DNA of 64,000 bases from Muribaculaceae bacterium (GCA_017553785.1 JAFZKD010000111.1:62001-126000), one strand, 5' to 3'. Shown: positions 7,849 through 16,060, counted from the stretch's first letter. The notes: generated from the sequence alone by a model not told the origin. Program-made: numbers and translations.

Positions 7849-9726
7849 GTGGCAGTTGATAAGACATATAAGGGCAGGCGTTATGGCACAATGTTTTTTG
7901 TGCTGTGCGTTCTCTTGATGGCCTGGCAAAGTCTGGCGCTCGTGGCCGATTTGCGTGTGATGGGACGAGGGGTCCAGGAGTGGCTCATGCTGCCTTTATC
8001 GCTAGGTAATGTGATGGTATTGCTGACTCCGCTCAACAGCCTGTTCATCTTGCTGAGTGACAGGCTGGGCGCTTTCAGCCTCTCTAGTGTTATCGTCATA
8101 TCAGTGGCCAATGCCTTGTTGGTCCTGTCGCCTTATTGGCTGCTTAAACAACGTTGGCGTTGGCTGGTGTGGATCCCGCTTACCTTGTTCACCCTGTGGT
8201 GCCTGATGCAGCTGTGCTATTGCCGCGCCTATGACGATTTGATGCCGTGGCAGAGCCTGACATTGACCGACAATGTCAACTCCACATTGATGAACAGTAC
8301 ACTATCATTGTTGAGGTGGCATGACCTGTTCGTCTTTTTGCCTTTCCTGTTGCTGGTGCTGTACGATCTGTTCAGTCGAGGAGAAAAACGGGGTACTAAC
8401 CAGCGTCGGCGTCCGTTTGTGAAAACCATCTTGGCTTGTTTGGTCCTGTCGCTGCTGGGCTATGTTGGCGGACACCAGAACTATGAAAACAGGTATTTGC
8501 ACAATTTCAGCAATCGGGGGTACTTTGGCCAAAACGGTTTCATTCCGTATTGCGTTTTCACCCTGTATCAGATTGTTTTCAACAGCAATTCGGTGAGCGA
8601 TGAGGAACGTGCGATGGTAGAGCGGTTTCTTGATGAGGATTGTCCTCATTACACCGACAATCGGTTTGCTGCCGGTGACAACCCTAATCTGGTGCTTATC
8701 ATCGTTGAATCGCTGCACTCTTGGCCTATTGGCATGCAAGTTGATGGGCGTGCGGTGACCCCCGCGCTTGATAGTCTGCTTGCCGGCGAAGGTGTGATTT
8801 ACGCGCCTCATGTCCTGTTCCAGACCAGTCATGGCCATTCAAGTGATGCCCATTTTATCTACAACACGGGATTGCTGCCGCTCCGGGACGCCGCAGTGGC
8901 AGTGAGTTGGGGAAACGGACCATACCCGACATTGGCCGAAGCGCTTGAGGGCTATGACTGTCGCGAAGTCATCTGTACGCCAGGCATGAATTGGAACCAG
9001 TCGGTTACCGCAAGGACTTACGGTTTTGATACGCTTTATACACGTGACCACATGAATGAGGCGGGTGTGCTCCATCGTCATCACAACGTCGATGATGCGG
9101 CGCTTACCGATTTCGCCTCGGGGTTGTTGCCGCAACTTCATCAGCCGTTCTTCCTAGAGATGGTCACCATGACCATGCATGCCCCATATCCCGCCGACAA
9201 GGTGCGCCACACGTGGATCCTTGACAGTGACACGTTGAACGCCGAAGCCCGCGGCTATCTGAATTGTGTGAATCTGACCGACAGTTGTATTGGAGCATTC
9301 ATCCATGATTTGCACAAACAAGGGCTGGACGAAAATACCGTTGTCGCCATAGTCTCGGACCATACTCAGATTTATTTGAGCCGGGTCATGGGCAAGCCCG
9401 ATAGTGAATTCGCCCCCAATGATTGGGGTATTCCGCTGATCATTGCCGGGGCCGACACCACATTGCGTTATGAGCCTGTGATCGGTCAGGTGGATGTGTT
9501 CCCGACGCTGCTTGACGTGATGGGCGCCAATGAGTATTATTGGAAAGGACTGGGACACAGTATTCTGCGTTTTCCTGTCACCAGTGCGATCCAGCACCGC
9601 AACATGTCGGTTATCGGTGACAGCACCGCACTCACTCCTCATCAACTGAAAGCATGGGAAATCAGCCGATTACTCATTTTTGATAAAGATAATAGTAAAA
9701 GCAAATTGAAACATGAAAGATTATAA
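7849..9726 (+). CDS. LtaS-like membrane sulfatase-superfamily protein
   Basis: 625 residues with a GTG start at 7849. Five or so hydrophobic segments fill residues 15-220, followed by a periplasmic alkaline-phosphatase/sulfatase-superfamily domain. Visible motifs are NLVLIIVESLHSWPIG (metal-binding Glu), SHGHSSDAHF (the segment that holds the nucleophile in LtaS), THTQIYLS-like SDHTQIY and the late metal site. LtaS-type enzymes transfer glycerol-phosphate; in Gram-negatives relatives transfer phosphoethanolamine or phosphoglycerol to glycans or lipids. Which group this one moves cannot be told. It overlaps the hemerythrin gene by 14 nt. Confidence 0.85.
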   Translation: MAVDKTYKGRRYGTMFFVLCVLLMAWQSLALVADLRVMGRGVQEWLMLPLSLGNVMVLLTPLNSLFILLSDRLGAFSLSSVIVISVANALLVLSPYWLLKQRWRWLVWIPLTLFTLWCLMQLCYCRAYDDLMPWQSLTLTDNVNSTLMNSTLSLLRWHDLFVFLPFLLLVLYDLFSRGEKRGTNQRRRPFVKTILACLVLSLLGYVGGHQNYENRYLHNFSNRGYFGQNGFIPYCVFTLYQIVFNSNSVSDEERAMVERFLDEDCPHYTDNRFAAGDNPNLVLIIVESLHSWPIGMQVDGRAVTPALDSLLAGEGVIYAPHVLFQTSHGHSSDAHFIYNTGLLPLRDAAVAVSWGNGPYPTLAEALEGYDCREVICTPGMNWNQSVTARTYGFDTLYTRDHMNEAGVLHRHHNVDDAALTDFASGLLPQLHQPFFLEMVTMTMHAPYPADKVRHTWILDSDTLNAEARGYLNCVNLTDSCIGAFIHDLHKQGLDENTVVAIVSDHTQIYLSRVMGKPDSEFAPNDWGIPLIIAGADTTLRYEPVIGQVDVFPTLLDVMGANEYYWKGLGHSILRFPVTSAIQHRNMSVIGDSTALTPHQLKAWEISRLLIFDKDNSKSKLKHERL

Positions 9727-10420
9727 ATCGCGTTTGTTCTCCAGTGATGGCCGCTTGAGCGACTTGATTACCGCTCATCCGGCATTGCTGTCGTTGTTGA
9801 CCCGTTTGGGCATATCTCTGGGATTCGGTGACCGCTCGATAGCCGACGTGTGTGAGAGCAGCGGGGTTGATACCGATTTTTTCCTGCTGATCTGCAACGT
9901 TTATACATTCAACAACTATGTGCCTTCGACAGCCGCCATTCTAGGGACCGACATGGCCGGTCTGGTGCCTTATCTGGAGAAATCACACAACTATTATGTG
10001 GACAAGCGCTTGCCTCACATCGAGCGTCATCTTGACGCCATCGCCCAAAAGCTTGACGGGCGCATCGGTAAGGTGTTCATCAGTTTCTTCAAGGAGTACA
10101 AGAAGGAGGTAGAGGCGCATTTCGCCCATGAGGAGTGTGAGGTGTTCCCCCACATCCGCGCTTTGATGGCGGGCGAGAGCGACCAGACATACAGCATCGG
10201 CGATTTTCTTCACAGCCATAGCGACATCGAAGGAAAACTGGGAGACTTGCTGAACATCGTGTTCAAGTACCTGCCCCCTCAGGTCGACGACGACAACGTG
10301 CTCGACGTGGTCTATGACATCCTGCGTTTGAGCGAGGACCTCAAGAAGCACACATTCATAGAGGAAAGAATTATGGTGCCGCTGGTTAAACATCTCGAAA
10401 ATGCCATTCTGAAGAAATGA
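9713..10420 (+). CDS. Hemerythrin-domain protein with ScdA/RIC-like N-terminus
   Basis: 235 residues. Residues 15-60 (LITAHPALLSLLTRLGIS, then FGDRSIADVCESSGVD) resemble the DUF542 domain of ScdA/RIC iron-sulfur repair proteins, but the usual cysteines are absent. The rest is a hemerythrin four-helix bundle with ligand motifs HIERHLD, HFAHEECEVFPH, HSHSDIEGK and KKHTFIEERIMVPL, which would bind a di-iron centre. Known relatives sense O2 or NO or repair Fe-S clusters. It overlaps the LuxR-type gene by the ATGA tetranucleotide, so the two are translationally coupled and probably act together. Confidence 0.85.
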   Translation: MKDYKSRLFSSDGRLSDLITAHPALLSLLTRLGISLGFGDRSIADVCESSGVDTDFFLLICNVYTFNNYVPSTAAILGTDMAGLVPYLEKSHNYYVDKRLPHIERHLDAIAQKLDGRIGKVFISFFKEYKKEVEAHFAHEECEVFPHIRALMAGESDQTYSIGDFLHSHSDIEGKLGDLLNIVFKYLPPQVDDDNVLDVVYDILRLSEDLKKHTFIEERIMVPLVKHLENAILKK

Positions 10421-10986
10421 AAAAGCGACTGTTAATCGTTGAGCCATCGGAGGTCATTGTGGAGGGCTTGAAGGCTGTCCTTGAGGGGCAGATACGCTTC
10501 AAGGTGTTGGAACCAGAGATGAATGCCGACCGCCTGGAAGAGCGTATCGTCGCTAATCATCCTGATATCGTGCTCATCAATCCAACGCTGTTGGGGGATT
10601 TTGTGCGTTTCAAGAGCGATTATCCGATTGCGATGGTGGCATTGGTCTATCAGTATGTGGAGCGTGAGGCGCTGAAGAACTATGACGGCATTGTGGACAT
10701 CCGAGACAGCCGAGCCGTGATTATTGAGACCTTGGCCCAAGCGCTGCCTGGAGAACCCGAGTCAGGCAAGAACAACTACGAACTCACCAAGCGTGAGACT
10801 GCAGTTCTCGTCCAACTCGCCCAAGGTAAAACCAACAAGGAGATTGCCGAAGCGCTCAGCGTCAGCGTCCACACAGTGATCAGCCACCGCAAGAACATCA
10901 CCCACAAGACAGGGATCAAGAGTGTGGCGGGCCTCACCGTCTATGCCATGCTCAATAACCTCATCGATGAGTCCACCCTGCTGTAA
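10417..10986 (+). CDS. LuxR/NarL-type regulator with degenerate receiver domain
   Basis: 189 residues. A receiver-like N-terminal domain (KKRLLIVEPSEVIVEGLKAV) precedes a LuxR helix-turn-helix (LTKRETAVLVQLAQGKTNKE, then IAEALSVSVHTVISHRKNI). The position of the phospho-accepting Asp is Asn55 (IVLINPTLLG), so phosphorylation in the normal way is unlikely. The gene is coupled by ATGA to the hemerythrin gene, suggesting that the partner rather than a histidine kinase supplies the input, perhaps an O2/NO signal. Targets are unknown. Confidence 0.88.
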   Translation: MKKRLLIVEPSEVIVEGLKAVLEGQIRFKVLEPEMNADRLEERIVANHPDIVLINPTLLGDFVRFKSDYPIAMVALVYQYVEREALKNYDGIVDIRDSRAVIIETLAQALPGEPESGKNNYELTKRETAVLVQLAQGKTNKEIAEALSVSVHTVISHRKNITHKTGIKSVAGLTVYAMLNNLIDESTLL

Positions 10987-11026
10987 TCTGTTGACACTAT
11001 CCCGATGTCTATAAAGTAAATATTAT

Positions 11027-11034
11027 TATCTTTG
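11027..11034 (+). promoter_or_regulatory. -7 box (TATCTTTG) of the mlaE-mlaF unit
   Basis: TATCTTTG followed by CAGG; leader of about 20 nt to ATG 11058. No clear TTG at the usual distance. Confidence 0.6.
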
Positions 11035-11057
11035 CAGGTTGAAATAAAACGAAAGAT

Positions 11058-11804
11058 ATGTTGTTGCTAAAAATGCTGGATAAGTTTGGGGACTACTGCA
11101 TGTTCATGTGGCGGGTTATCGCTATACCCGACAAATGGAAGGTGTTCTTCAAACGCTATCTTGATGAGATCGGTAAGTTGGGCATTGACTCAATTCCGCT
11201 GATTATTATCGTGTCGCTGTTCATAGGTTCGTTGTGTACAATCCTGATTAAGCTCAATATCTCCAATCCGCTGTTGCCGAGGTACACTGTGGGATTGACC
11301 ACGCGTGAGATCATTCTGCTGGAGTTCTCATCGACCATCCTGTGCCTGATTCTGTCGGGCAAGATCGGGTCTAACATCGCTAGTGAGATTGGCACGATGC
11401 GCGCCACCGAGCAGATTGATGCCCTGGACATTATGGGTATCAACAGCGCCAACTTCCTGGCCGCGCCCAAGATTTTGGCGCTCATTACCATCCTTCCGTT
11501 CCTGGTTGTGATCTGTATGGCGACCAGCCTGTTTGGCGGCTGGCTCATCTGCATCATCACGGGCATTGTCGAGCCCGATACTTACATCTTCGGTATTCAG
11601 TCGCTGTTTATCGAATGGTATGTGTGGTTCGCATTAATCAAGTCGCTGGTTTTTGCCTTCTTGATGTCCACCATTGCGTGCTATTATGGCTATACGGTCA
11701 AGGGTGGCTCGGTTGAGGTGGGCAAGGCAAGTACCGACACCGTGGTGATCAGCAACATCATGATTCTTGTGGCCGACGTCATATTAACCCTGTTATTACT
11801 GTAA
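11058..11804 (+). CDS. mlaE: MlaE-type ABC transporter permease
   Basis: 248 residues with five to six membrane helices. It matches the MlaE/DUF140 permease family: IPLIIIVSLFIGSL, the conserved EFSSTILCLILSGKIGSNIA region, the family segment EIGTMRATEQIDALDIMGIN, and GGSVEVGKASTDTVVISN near the end. With the ATPase 4 nt downstream it forms a transporter core for phospholipid traffic between the inner and outer membrane. The usual third partner, an MCE protein (MlaD), is not next to it, so it must lie elsewhere. Confidence 0.92.
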   Translation: MLLLKMLDKFGDYCMFMWRVIAIPDKWKVFFKRYLDEIGKLGIDSIPLIIIVSLFIGSLCTILIKLNISNPLLPRYTVGLTTREIILLEFSSTILCLILSGKIGSNIASEIGTMRATEQIDALDIMGINSANFLAAPKILALITILPFLVVICMATSLFGGWLICIITGIVEPDTYIFGIQSLFIEWYVWFALIKSLVFAFLMSTIACYYGYTVKGGSVEVGKASTDTVVISNIMILVADVILTLLLL

Positions 11805-11808
11805 AACA

Positions 11809-12603
11809 ATGATAGAAGTTAAGCACGTATCCAAGTCCTTCAAGGAAGAAGGCGGTGACCGTCAGGTGCTGTATGACGTGAGCTGTAATCTGTATGATGG
11901 CAAAACCAACCTCATCATTGGCCAGTCAGGCTCGGGAAAGACGGTGCTGATCAAGAATATCGTGGGCCTGTTTGATCCTGATGCGGGCGAAATCCTGTAT
12001 GACGGACGCGACATCACCAAGATGGACCGCAAACAGCGTAAGGATTTGCGCAAGGAAATCGGTATGCTCTTTCAGGGGTCTGCGTTGTTCGACAGCGAGA
12101 CCGTATTGGGCAATGTGATTTTCCCGTTGGTGATGTTCAGCGGCATGACCCCTGGCGAGATGCGTGATCGTGCCCAGTTTTGTATTGACCGCGTAAACCT
12201 CACGGGTAGCGAGAACAAATATCCCAGCGAGTTGTCTGGCGGTATGCAGAAACGTTGTGCCATTGCCCGCGCCATCGCGTTGAATCCCAAGTACCTGTTC
12301 TGTGATGAGCCCAACTCGGGCCTGGACCCCAAGACATCAATCGTGATTGACGAGTTGCTGAGTGACATCACCCACGAGTTCGGCATCACCACGATCATCA
12401 ACACCCATGACATGAACTCAGTGATGGGCATCGGCGAGAATATCGTGTTCATCAACAAGGGTCATGTGGGTTGGATTGGCAACAAGGACCAGATCTATAA
12501 CGTTGACAATGACGACCTGAACAATTTCGTCTATGCCACCGACCTGTTCCGTGACGTGCGCAAGTACCGCCGCGAGCACGGGTATAAGCCGTCGGGGAGT
12601 TAA
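11809..12603 (+). CDS. mlaF: MlaF-type ABC transporter ATPase
   Basis: 264 residues. Walker A is GQSGSGKT, the signature is ELSGGMQKR, Walker B is YLFCDEPNSGLDP, and the switch His is in NTHDMNSV. It powers the MlaE permease 4 nt upstream. The C-terminal extension after residue 235 (FRDVRKYRREHGYK) is short. Downstream is a tandem heptamer tract rather than another mla gene. Confidence 0.93.
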   Translation: MIEVKHVSKSFKEEGGDRQVLYDVSCNLYDGKTNLIIGQSGSGKTVLIKNIVGLFDPDAGEILYDGRDITKMDRKQRKDLRKEIGMLFQGSALFDSETVLGNVIFPLVMFSGMTPGEMRDRAQFCIDRVNLTGSENKYPSELSGGMQKRCAIARAIALNPKYLFCDEPNSGLDPKTSIVIDELLSDITHEFGITTIINTHDMNSVMGIGENIVFINKGHVGWIGNKDQIYNVDNDDLNNFVYATDLFRDVRKYRREHGYKPSGS

Positions 12604-12605
12604 CG

Positions 12606-12661
12606 AGTTAATAGTTAATAGATAACAGTTAACAGATAATAGATATTAGATAATAGATTAG
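12606..12661 (+). repeat. Degenerate 7-bp tandem repeat (AGWTAAY), 8 units
   Basis: Consecutive 7-mers AGTTAAT, AGTTAAT, AGATAAC, AGTTAAC, AGATAAT, AGATATT, AGATAAT, AGATTAG fill the gap between mlaF and the HD gene. The register is unbroken for 56 bases. Similar 7-bp arrays stand at 17.5, 18.5, 21.5 and 38.7 kb. Confidence 0.85.
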
Positions 12662-12687
12662 AGTTGGGTGGAAACTAAGAAACAATT

Positions 12688-13317
12688 ATGAAAACCAGTG
12701 ATAATTGTAAAGACGAGATCCTTGAAATGTTGCGGTCAACAGGGCGTGACGGCATCGAGGACGTGATTGGCGATTTGGAGGCATGGGGCTTTTTCACCGC
12801 TCCTGCGTCGGCAGGCCATCACCTGAATACCGAGGGCGGTTTGGCCCTTCATTCCCTCAACACCTGCAAGGCGGCGCTCGCCGTTTGGGAAGCGATGAAG
12901 ACCGTTGAGCCGGGTCTTGAGCATGAAGTGAAGCGTGACAGCATTATTCTTGCCAGCCTGTTGCATGACGTGTGCAAATGCGACATCTACAAGCGTTCGG
13001 TCAAGAAACGCAAGAATGCATTGGGCATTTGGGAAGATGCCGAGGGCTATAAAATCACCTACAAGGGTTTCCCGATGGGCCATGGCGAGAAATCGCTGAC
13101 GTTGCTGTTGTGCAGCGGTCTGGCGCTGAATGACGACGAGATGCTCGCCATCCGTTGGCATATGGGCGCATGGGGCGTGAACCAGAACAGCTATGAAGAC
13201 GTGCGCAACTATGACGCGGCCCGCAAACTCTATCCCCTTGTGACCATTATCCAGACGGCTGACGGCTTGGCTGCCAGCATCATGGAACGCACGGGCGAGG
13301 AGATTGACGAGCTATGA
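12688..13317 (+). CDS. HD-domain phosphohydrolase
   Basis: 209 residues. Metal ligands of an HD domain are visible: HLNTEGGLALHSLNT (first His), ILASLLHDVCKCD (the HD pair), FPMGHGEKS (His) and AIRWHMGAWG (His), with a final Asp in IIQTADGLAASIME. HD enzymes hydrolyse phosphate esters, often of nucleotides; the substrate cannot be inferred. Its stop overlaps the next start (ATGA at 13314), coupling it to the amidotransferase gene. Confidence 0.82.
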   Translation: MKTSDNCKDEILEMLRSTGRDGIEDVIGDLEAWGFFTAPASAGHHLNTEGGLALHSLNTCKAALAVWEAMKTVEPGLEHEVKRDSIILASLLHDVCKCDIYKRSVKKRKNALGIWEDAEGYKITYKGFPMGHGEKSLTLLLCSGLALNDDEMLAIRWHMGAWGVNQNSYEDVRNYDAARKLYPLVTIIQTADGLAASIMERTGEEIDEL

Positions 13318-14033
13318 CACATGTCAATATCCTGCTGTGCGACACGTTCCCAGGGCGGTTGCCGGTGTTTATTCCCAACTACGAGTCATTGTTCTTTGAC
13401 TTGTTCGCCGCCATTGGTGAACGGCCGTCATATACCATTTATCAGACGTGGCAAGGGGAGTTGCCTTCTGTCATCAATCCAGATGAACTGTATCTGGTTC
13501 CAGGCAGCTTAGATTCGGCATTTGACGACAAACCATGGATTGTCGCTTTGCTCAAATGGATAGAAACAGCCTATTGCCGTGGGGCAAAGTTGATGGGCGT
13601 GTGTTTCGGGCATCAGGCGATAGCTCGGGCCCTGGGTGGCGAGGTAATGCGATATGAAGGCGGATTTGGTGCCGGAGTGAGGGCTTCTCATGTGATAGAT
13701 GAGCGCATGAAGCATTATTTCGCCGATGGAGTTATGCGTTTGCTTTATAGCCACCACGACCAAGTGATTGCTTTGCCGCAGGATGCCGTGTTGTGTGCCA
13801 CCAGTGTCTTTTGCGAGAACGAATCCTACAGAATTGGCACCCAGGTCATCACTTTCCAGGGCCATCCCGAGTTCACGGTCGCCTATAGCCGGCATCTGCT
13901 TACCAATTGCTGTGACGATGAGGATTTTTCTGTCCGAATCTCTGCTCTGAAAAGCCTAGAAAAGATGAAACCGCAAGGCCCTGCCGCAGCCCGTTACGCT
14001 TTGGATATCCTCTTTCATACTGATACCCTGTAA
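13314..14033 (+). CDS. Class I glutamine amidotransferase-like protein
   Basis: 239 residues. The catalytic Cys is in LMGVCFGHQAIARALGG, and the His-Glu pair is in TFQGHPEFT. This is the stand-alone GATase1 group (GMP-synthase-like amidotransferase or gamma-glutamyl hydrolase type). It starts by a 4-nt overlap with the HD gene. The acceptor domain or partner is not seen, so whether it releases ammonia for a partner or cleaves a gamma-glutamyl compound is open. Confidence 0.85.
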   Translation: MTHVNILLCDTFPGRLPVFIPNYESLFFDLFAAIGERPSYTIYQTWQGELPSVINPDELYLVPGSLDSAFDDKPWIVALLKWIETAYCRGAKLMGVCFGHQAIARALGGEVMRYEGGFGAGVRASHVIDERMKHYFADGVMRLLYSHHDQVIALPQDAVLCATSVFCENESYRIGTQVITFQGHPEFTVAYSRHLLTNCCDDEDFSVRISALKSLEKMKPQGPAAARYALDILFHTDTL

Positions 14034-14047
14034 ATTCTTATCAATTG

Positions 14048-14078
14048 TTGTTTATTCCCAAAAACTGTTGTAAATTTG
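14048..14078 (+). promoter_or_regulatory. Promoter of the dockerin/FSU-paralogous protein gene
   Basis: TTG at 14048-14050, 20-nt spacer, TAAATTTG at 14071-14078. Leader of about 40 nt to ATG 14123; the in-frame start at 14045 lies within the promoter and is excluded. Confidence 0.65.
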
Positions 14079-14122
14079 CTGTTCTTAAAAAGCATTTATC
14101 CGTCTTAAAAAATCCAGAGAAA

Positions 14123-15028
14123 ATGAAGAGAACAAGTTACATGTTAATGGTATTGTTGTTCATGATGACATCGTTCACAGCCAGCGCAGCTACTCTGCGC
14201 GGTGACGTGAACAGTGACGACAAGGTGAACATCGATGATGTGACCGAACTGATCGACTATCTGCTTATGGGTGATCCTGCTGCCCTTAGCCTTGCCAATG
14301 CTGATTGTGACCTTGATGGCAAAGTTAACATCAGCGACATTACAGAGTTGATTGACTATCTGCTCACGGATCAGTGGCCCGAAGAACCTGTCACACCACC
14401 AGATGGCCACGAGTGGGTTGACCTGGGTCTGCCTAGCGGCACGCTGTGGGCGACGCGCAACGTGGGCGCCAGCTCCCCCGAGGACTACGGCGACTACTTC
14501 GCCTGGGGCGAGACGGCACCAAAAAGTTACTACGATCGGAATACCTACAAGTGGTATCAAGAGTATTATGATGCGAACGGCAATCTTCATAGCGGTTACA
14601 CGAAGTACTGCACAGATAGTTCTTATGGCATTGACGGCTTTGTCGATAACAAGACGGAGCTGGATCCGTCGGACGATGCGGCGTGTGCCCACTATCCCGA
14701 TGGCCGAATGCCGTCGCTGGAGCAGATACAAGAGCTTTGTAACTCTTGCTCTTGGCAATGGACTCAACGAAATGGCGTGAATGGCCAGTTGGTCACGGGT
14801 CCCAACGGTAACACCATGTTCTTGCCCGCTGCGGGCGCCCGCTGGGACGATTCCCTCACCAACGCTGGCTCGCTCGGCTACTATTGGTCGCGCACGCTCT
14901 TCTACTCCGGCCGCCCGTACTACGCCTGCAGCCTCGGCTTCAACACGGGCCATTGGAGCGGCTGGCACGGCTGTAGCAGCTACGACCGCAGGGACGGGTT
15001 TACAGTGCGTGCTGTGCGTGTATCGTAG
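14123..15028 (+). CDS. Secreted protein: two N-terminal dockerin-like repeats plus Fibrobacter-paralogous domain
   Basis: 301 residues. A signal peptide (MLMVLLFMMTSFTASA) is followed directly by two dockerin-like EF-hand repeats (GDVNSDDKVNIDDVTELIDY and DCDLDGKVNISDITELIDY), then a domain typical of Bacteroidales and Fibrobacter secreted paralogues (TIGR02145-like): EWVDLGLPSGTLWATRNVG, YGDYFAWGET, GRMPSLEQIQEL, LPAAGARW, YWSRTL, AVRVS. The start is ATG 14123, supported by the promoter. Having the dockerins at the N-terminus is the reverse of the order in several other proteins of this window. Probably exported and possibly surface-exposed; function unknown. Confidence 0.82.
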   Translation: MKRTSYMLMVLLFMMTSFTASAATLRGDVNSDDKVNIDDVTELIDYLLMGDPAALSLANADCDLDGKVNISDITELIDYLLTDQWPEEPVTPPDGHEWVDLGLPSGTLWATRNVGASSPEDYGDYFAWGETAPKSYYDRNTYKWYQEYYDANGNLHSGYTKYCTDSSYGIDGFVDNKTELDPSDDAACAHYPDGRMPSLEQIQELCNSCSWQWTQRNGVNGQLVTGPNGNTMFLPAAGARWDDSLTNAGSLGYYWSRTLFYSGRPYYACSLGFNTGHWSGWHGCSSYDRRDGFTVRAVRVS

Positions 15029-15223
15029 AATTTAGCACCCTTGCCCCGACTCGAAGAAACACACAATCCCTGCCATCGGGTCGCCCGTCTAGGGGGCGAG
15101 AACAGGCGGCTCACCAAGCCGCCGCCCCCATGACGGACGACCTGATGGTTCGCACCTTACGAGATATACCCAGTGTTTTTTCGGCTCATCAGCGAAACCA
15201 TGTGTTTGTTGTTTCCTCATGCT

Positions 15224-15257
15224 GGACTCGCAGAGTCCTAGCGGGTCGAAAGACCCG
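15224..15257 (+). repeat. REP-like hairpins 1 and 2, left cluster
   Basis: GGACTC-GCA-GAGTCC at 15224-15238 and CGGGTC-GAAA-GACCCG at 15242-15257, three bases apart. Both have perfect 6-bp stems, with TC closing against GA around the loop. Confidence 0.75.
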
Positions 15258-15266
15258 ATTTCAATG

Positions 15267-15309
15267 GAAAACACCATGCAAGTGGGTCGAAGGCCCACGC
15301 AGCTTGGTG
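15267..15309 (+). repeat. 43-nt RAYT flank block, left copy
   Basis: Outer sequence GAAAACACCATGCAAG, central hairpin GTGGGTC-GAA-GGCCCAC (15282-15298, one G-T pair), then GCAGCTTGGTG. The partner is the inverted copy at 15922-15964. Confidence 0.85.
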
Positions 15310-15325
15310 TGAAAGCAATAGTTGT

Positions 15326-15349
15326 GAAGTGCGTCGAAGACGAACTTCA
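15326..15349 (+). repeat. REP-like hairpin with exact inverted copy, left
   Basis: GAAGTGCGTC-GAA-GACGAACTTC folds into a 10-bp stem with one mismatch and a GAA loop. Bases 15329-15349 are the perfect reverse complement of 15881-15901. Confidence 0.85.
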
Positions 15350-15363
15350 TTCGTGGCTGGAAT

Positions 15364-15807
15364 TCATGTCAGCCTGAATTCATTCCACTCAAGTCCATAT
15401 TCCTCAATGATGCCCCTGTACTCATCTTCAAATGTCCTTGATTTGTGGTGTTCCCGTTGATTGATGATATAGTTGACGATGGATGCCTTGTCGCGCTGGC
15501 TGCATGAGAAAGCCCCATATTCCTTACCCCAACCGCTGAATTGCGGGAAGTAGCTCTGCTGCTTGGCCCATTTGCTGCTGCCCTGCTTGATGTCACGCAC
15601 CAGGTCGCTCAGGGCCAGAGTTGGAGGCAACTCAATAAGCATGTGGATATGGTTGCCGGTCCCATTGATGCGATATAGCCAGCTATTACGGCTCTTGATA
15701 ATAGACCGGATGTATCGATACAGATGCTCACTGGTCTCGTCTGGGATGGTCATCTGGCGTCGGTAAGTATTGATGACAACGTGAAACATTGAACTTACTG
15801 CACTCAT
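15364..15807 (-). CDS. REP-associated tyrosine transposase (RAYT, IS200-like Y1)
   Basis: 147 residues from ATG 15807. The HUH motif is His53-Ile-His55 (GTGNHIHMLIELPP) and the nucleophilic Tyr is Tyr113 (SIVNYIINQREHH), the two marks of Y1 single-strand transposases. The longer in-frame TTG start at 15849 is excluded because a TAnnTTTG promoter overlaps it. RAYTs are single-copy, domesticated relatives of IS200/IS605 TnpA that nick and move REP hairpins; the hairpin arrays on both sides fit that role. All key residues are intact, so it may be active. Confidence 0.9.
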   Translation of the reverse strand: MSAVSSMFHVVINTYRRQMTIPDETSEHLYRYIRSIIKSRNSWLYRINGTGNHIHMLIELPPTLALSDLVRDIKQGSSKWAKQQSYFPQFSGWGKEYGAFSCSQRDKASIVNYIINQREHHKSRTFEDEYRGIIEEYGLEWNEFRLT

Positions 15808-15837
15808 AGTATCATAGCGTTTGTTTGGATTATCATG

Positions 15838-15868
15838 CAAAGGTATCAATTATGACAATCTTGTGCAA
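15838..15868 (-). promoter_or_regulatory. Promoter of the RAYT gene
   Basis: Minus strand: TTG (complement of 15866-15868), 20-nt spacer, TACCTTTG (complement of 15838-15845). Leader of about 25 nt to ATG 15807. Confidence 0.7.
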
Positions 15869-15880
15869 ATGCTGGCGGAT

Positions 15881-15901
15881 TGAAGTTCGTCTTCGACGCA
15901 C
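15881..15901 (-). repeat. REP-like hairpin, right inverted copy
   Basis: Exact reverse complement of 15329-15349. On this strand the loop reads TTC, i.e. GAA on the minus strand. Confidence 0.85.
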
Positions 15902-15921
15902 TGTCTCGACATTCCACTGTT

Positions 15922-15964
15922 CACCAAGCTGCGACCCTCTGCGAGGGTCTTGCATGGTGTTTTC
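15922..15964 (-). repeat. 43-nt RAYT flank block, right inverted copy
   Basis: Same outer sequences as 15267-15309 in inverse orientation (CACCAAGCTGC ... CTTGCATGGTGTTTTC), but the central hairpin is GACCCTC-TGC-GAGGGTC (15933-15949). The stem has changed on both arms, which keeps the pairing. Confidence 0.85.
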
Positions 15965-15973
15965 CTACAAAGT

Positions 15974-16004
15974 CGGCTCTTCGAGCCGCCTGCTTCTTCG
16001 AAGC
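15974..16004 (-). repeat. REP-like hairpins, right cluster, pair
   Basis: CGGCTC-TTC-GAGCCG at 15974-15988 and GCTTC-TTC-GAAGC at 15992-16004. Read on the minus strand both carry the GAA loop and TCGAAGA core found on the left. Confidence 0.75.
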
Positions 16005-16060
16005 TCTTTGTCGCTGAATATGACTAGGGCAACCGCATCAAAATAGATGTAACCCATGAC

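Larger units (their letters stand above)
15029..15363. other. Non-coding stretch: left hairpin cluster of the RAYT element
   Basis: 335 bases without a credible gene. They hold six small hairpins: 15081-15099, 15105-15123, 15224-15238, 15242-15257, 15282-15298 and 15326-15348. The last four share the loop core TCGAAGA/TCGCAGA (one with an added A) while their stems differ. Two blocks (15267-15309 and 15329-15349) recur inverted on the other side of the transposase gene. Confidence 0.8.

Noticed and set aside
12606-12661. Heptamer arrays as CRISPR or coding repeats
   Set aside because: Units are contiguous with no spacers, and the 7-bp period does not keep a reading frame.
15808-15849. Longer RAYT start at TTG 15849
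   Set aside because: The TAnnTTTG promoter box overlaps this start, so translation must begin at ATG 15807.
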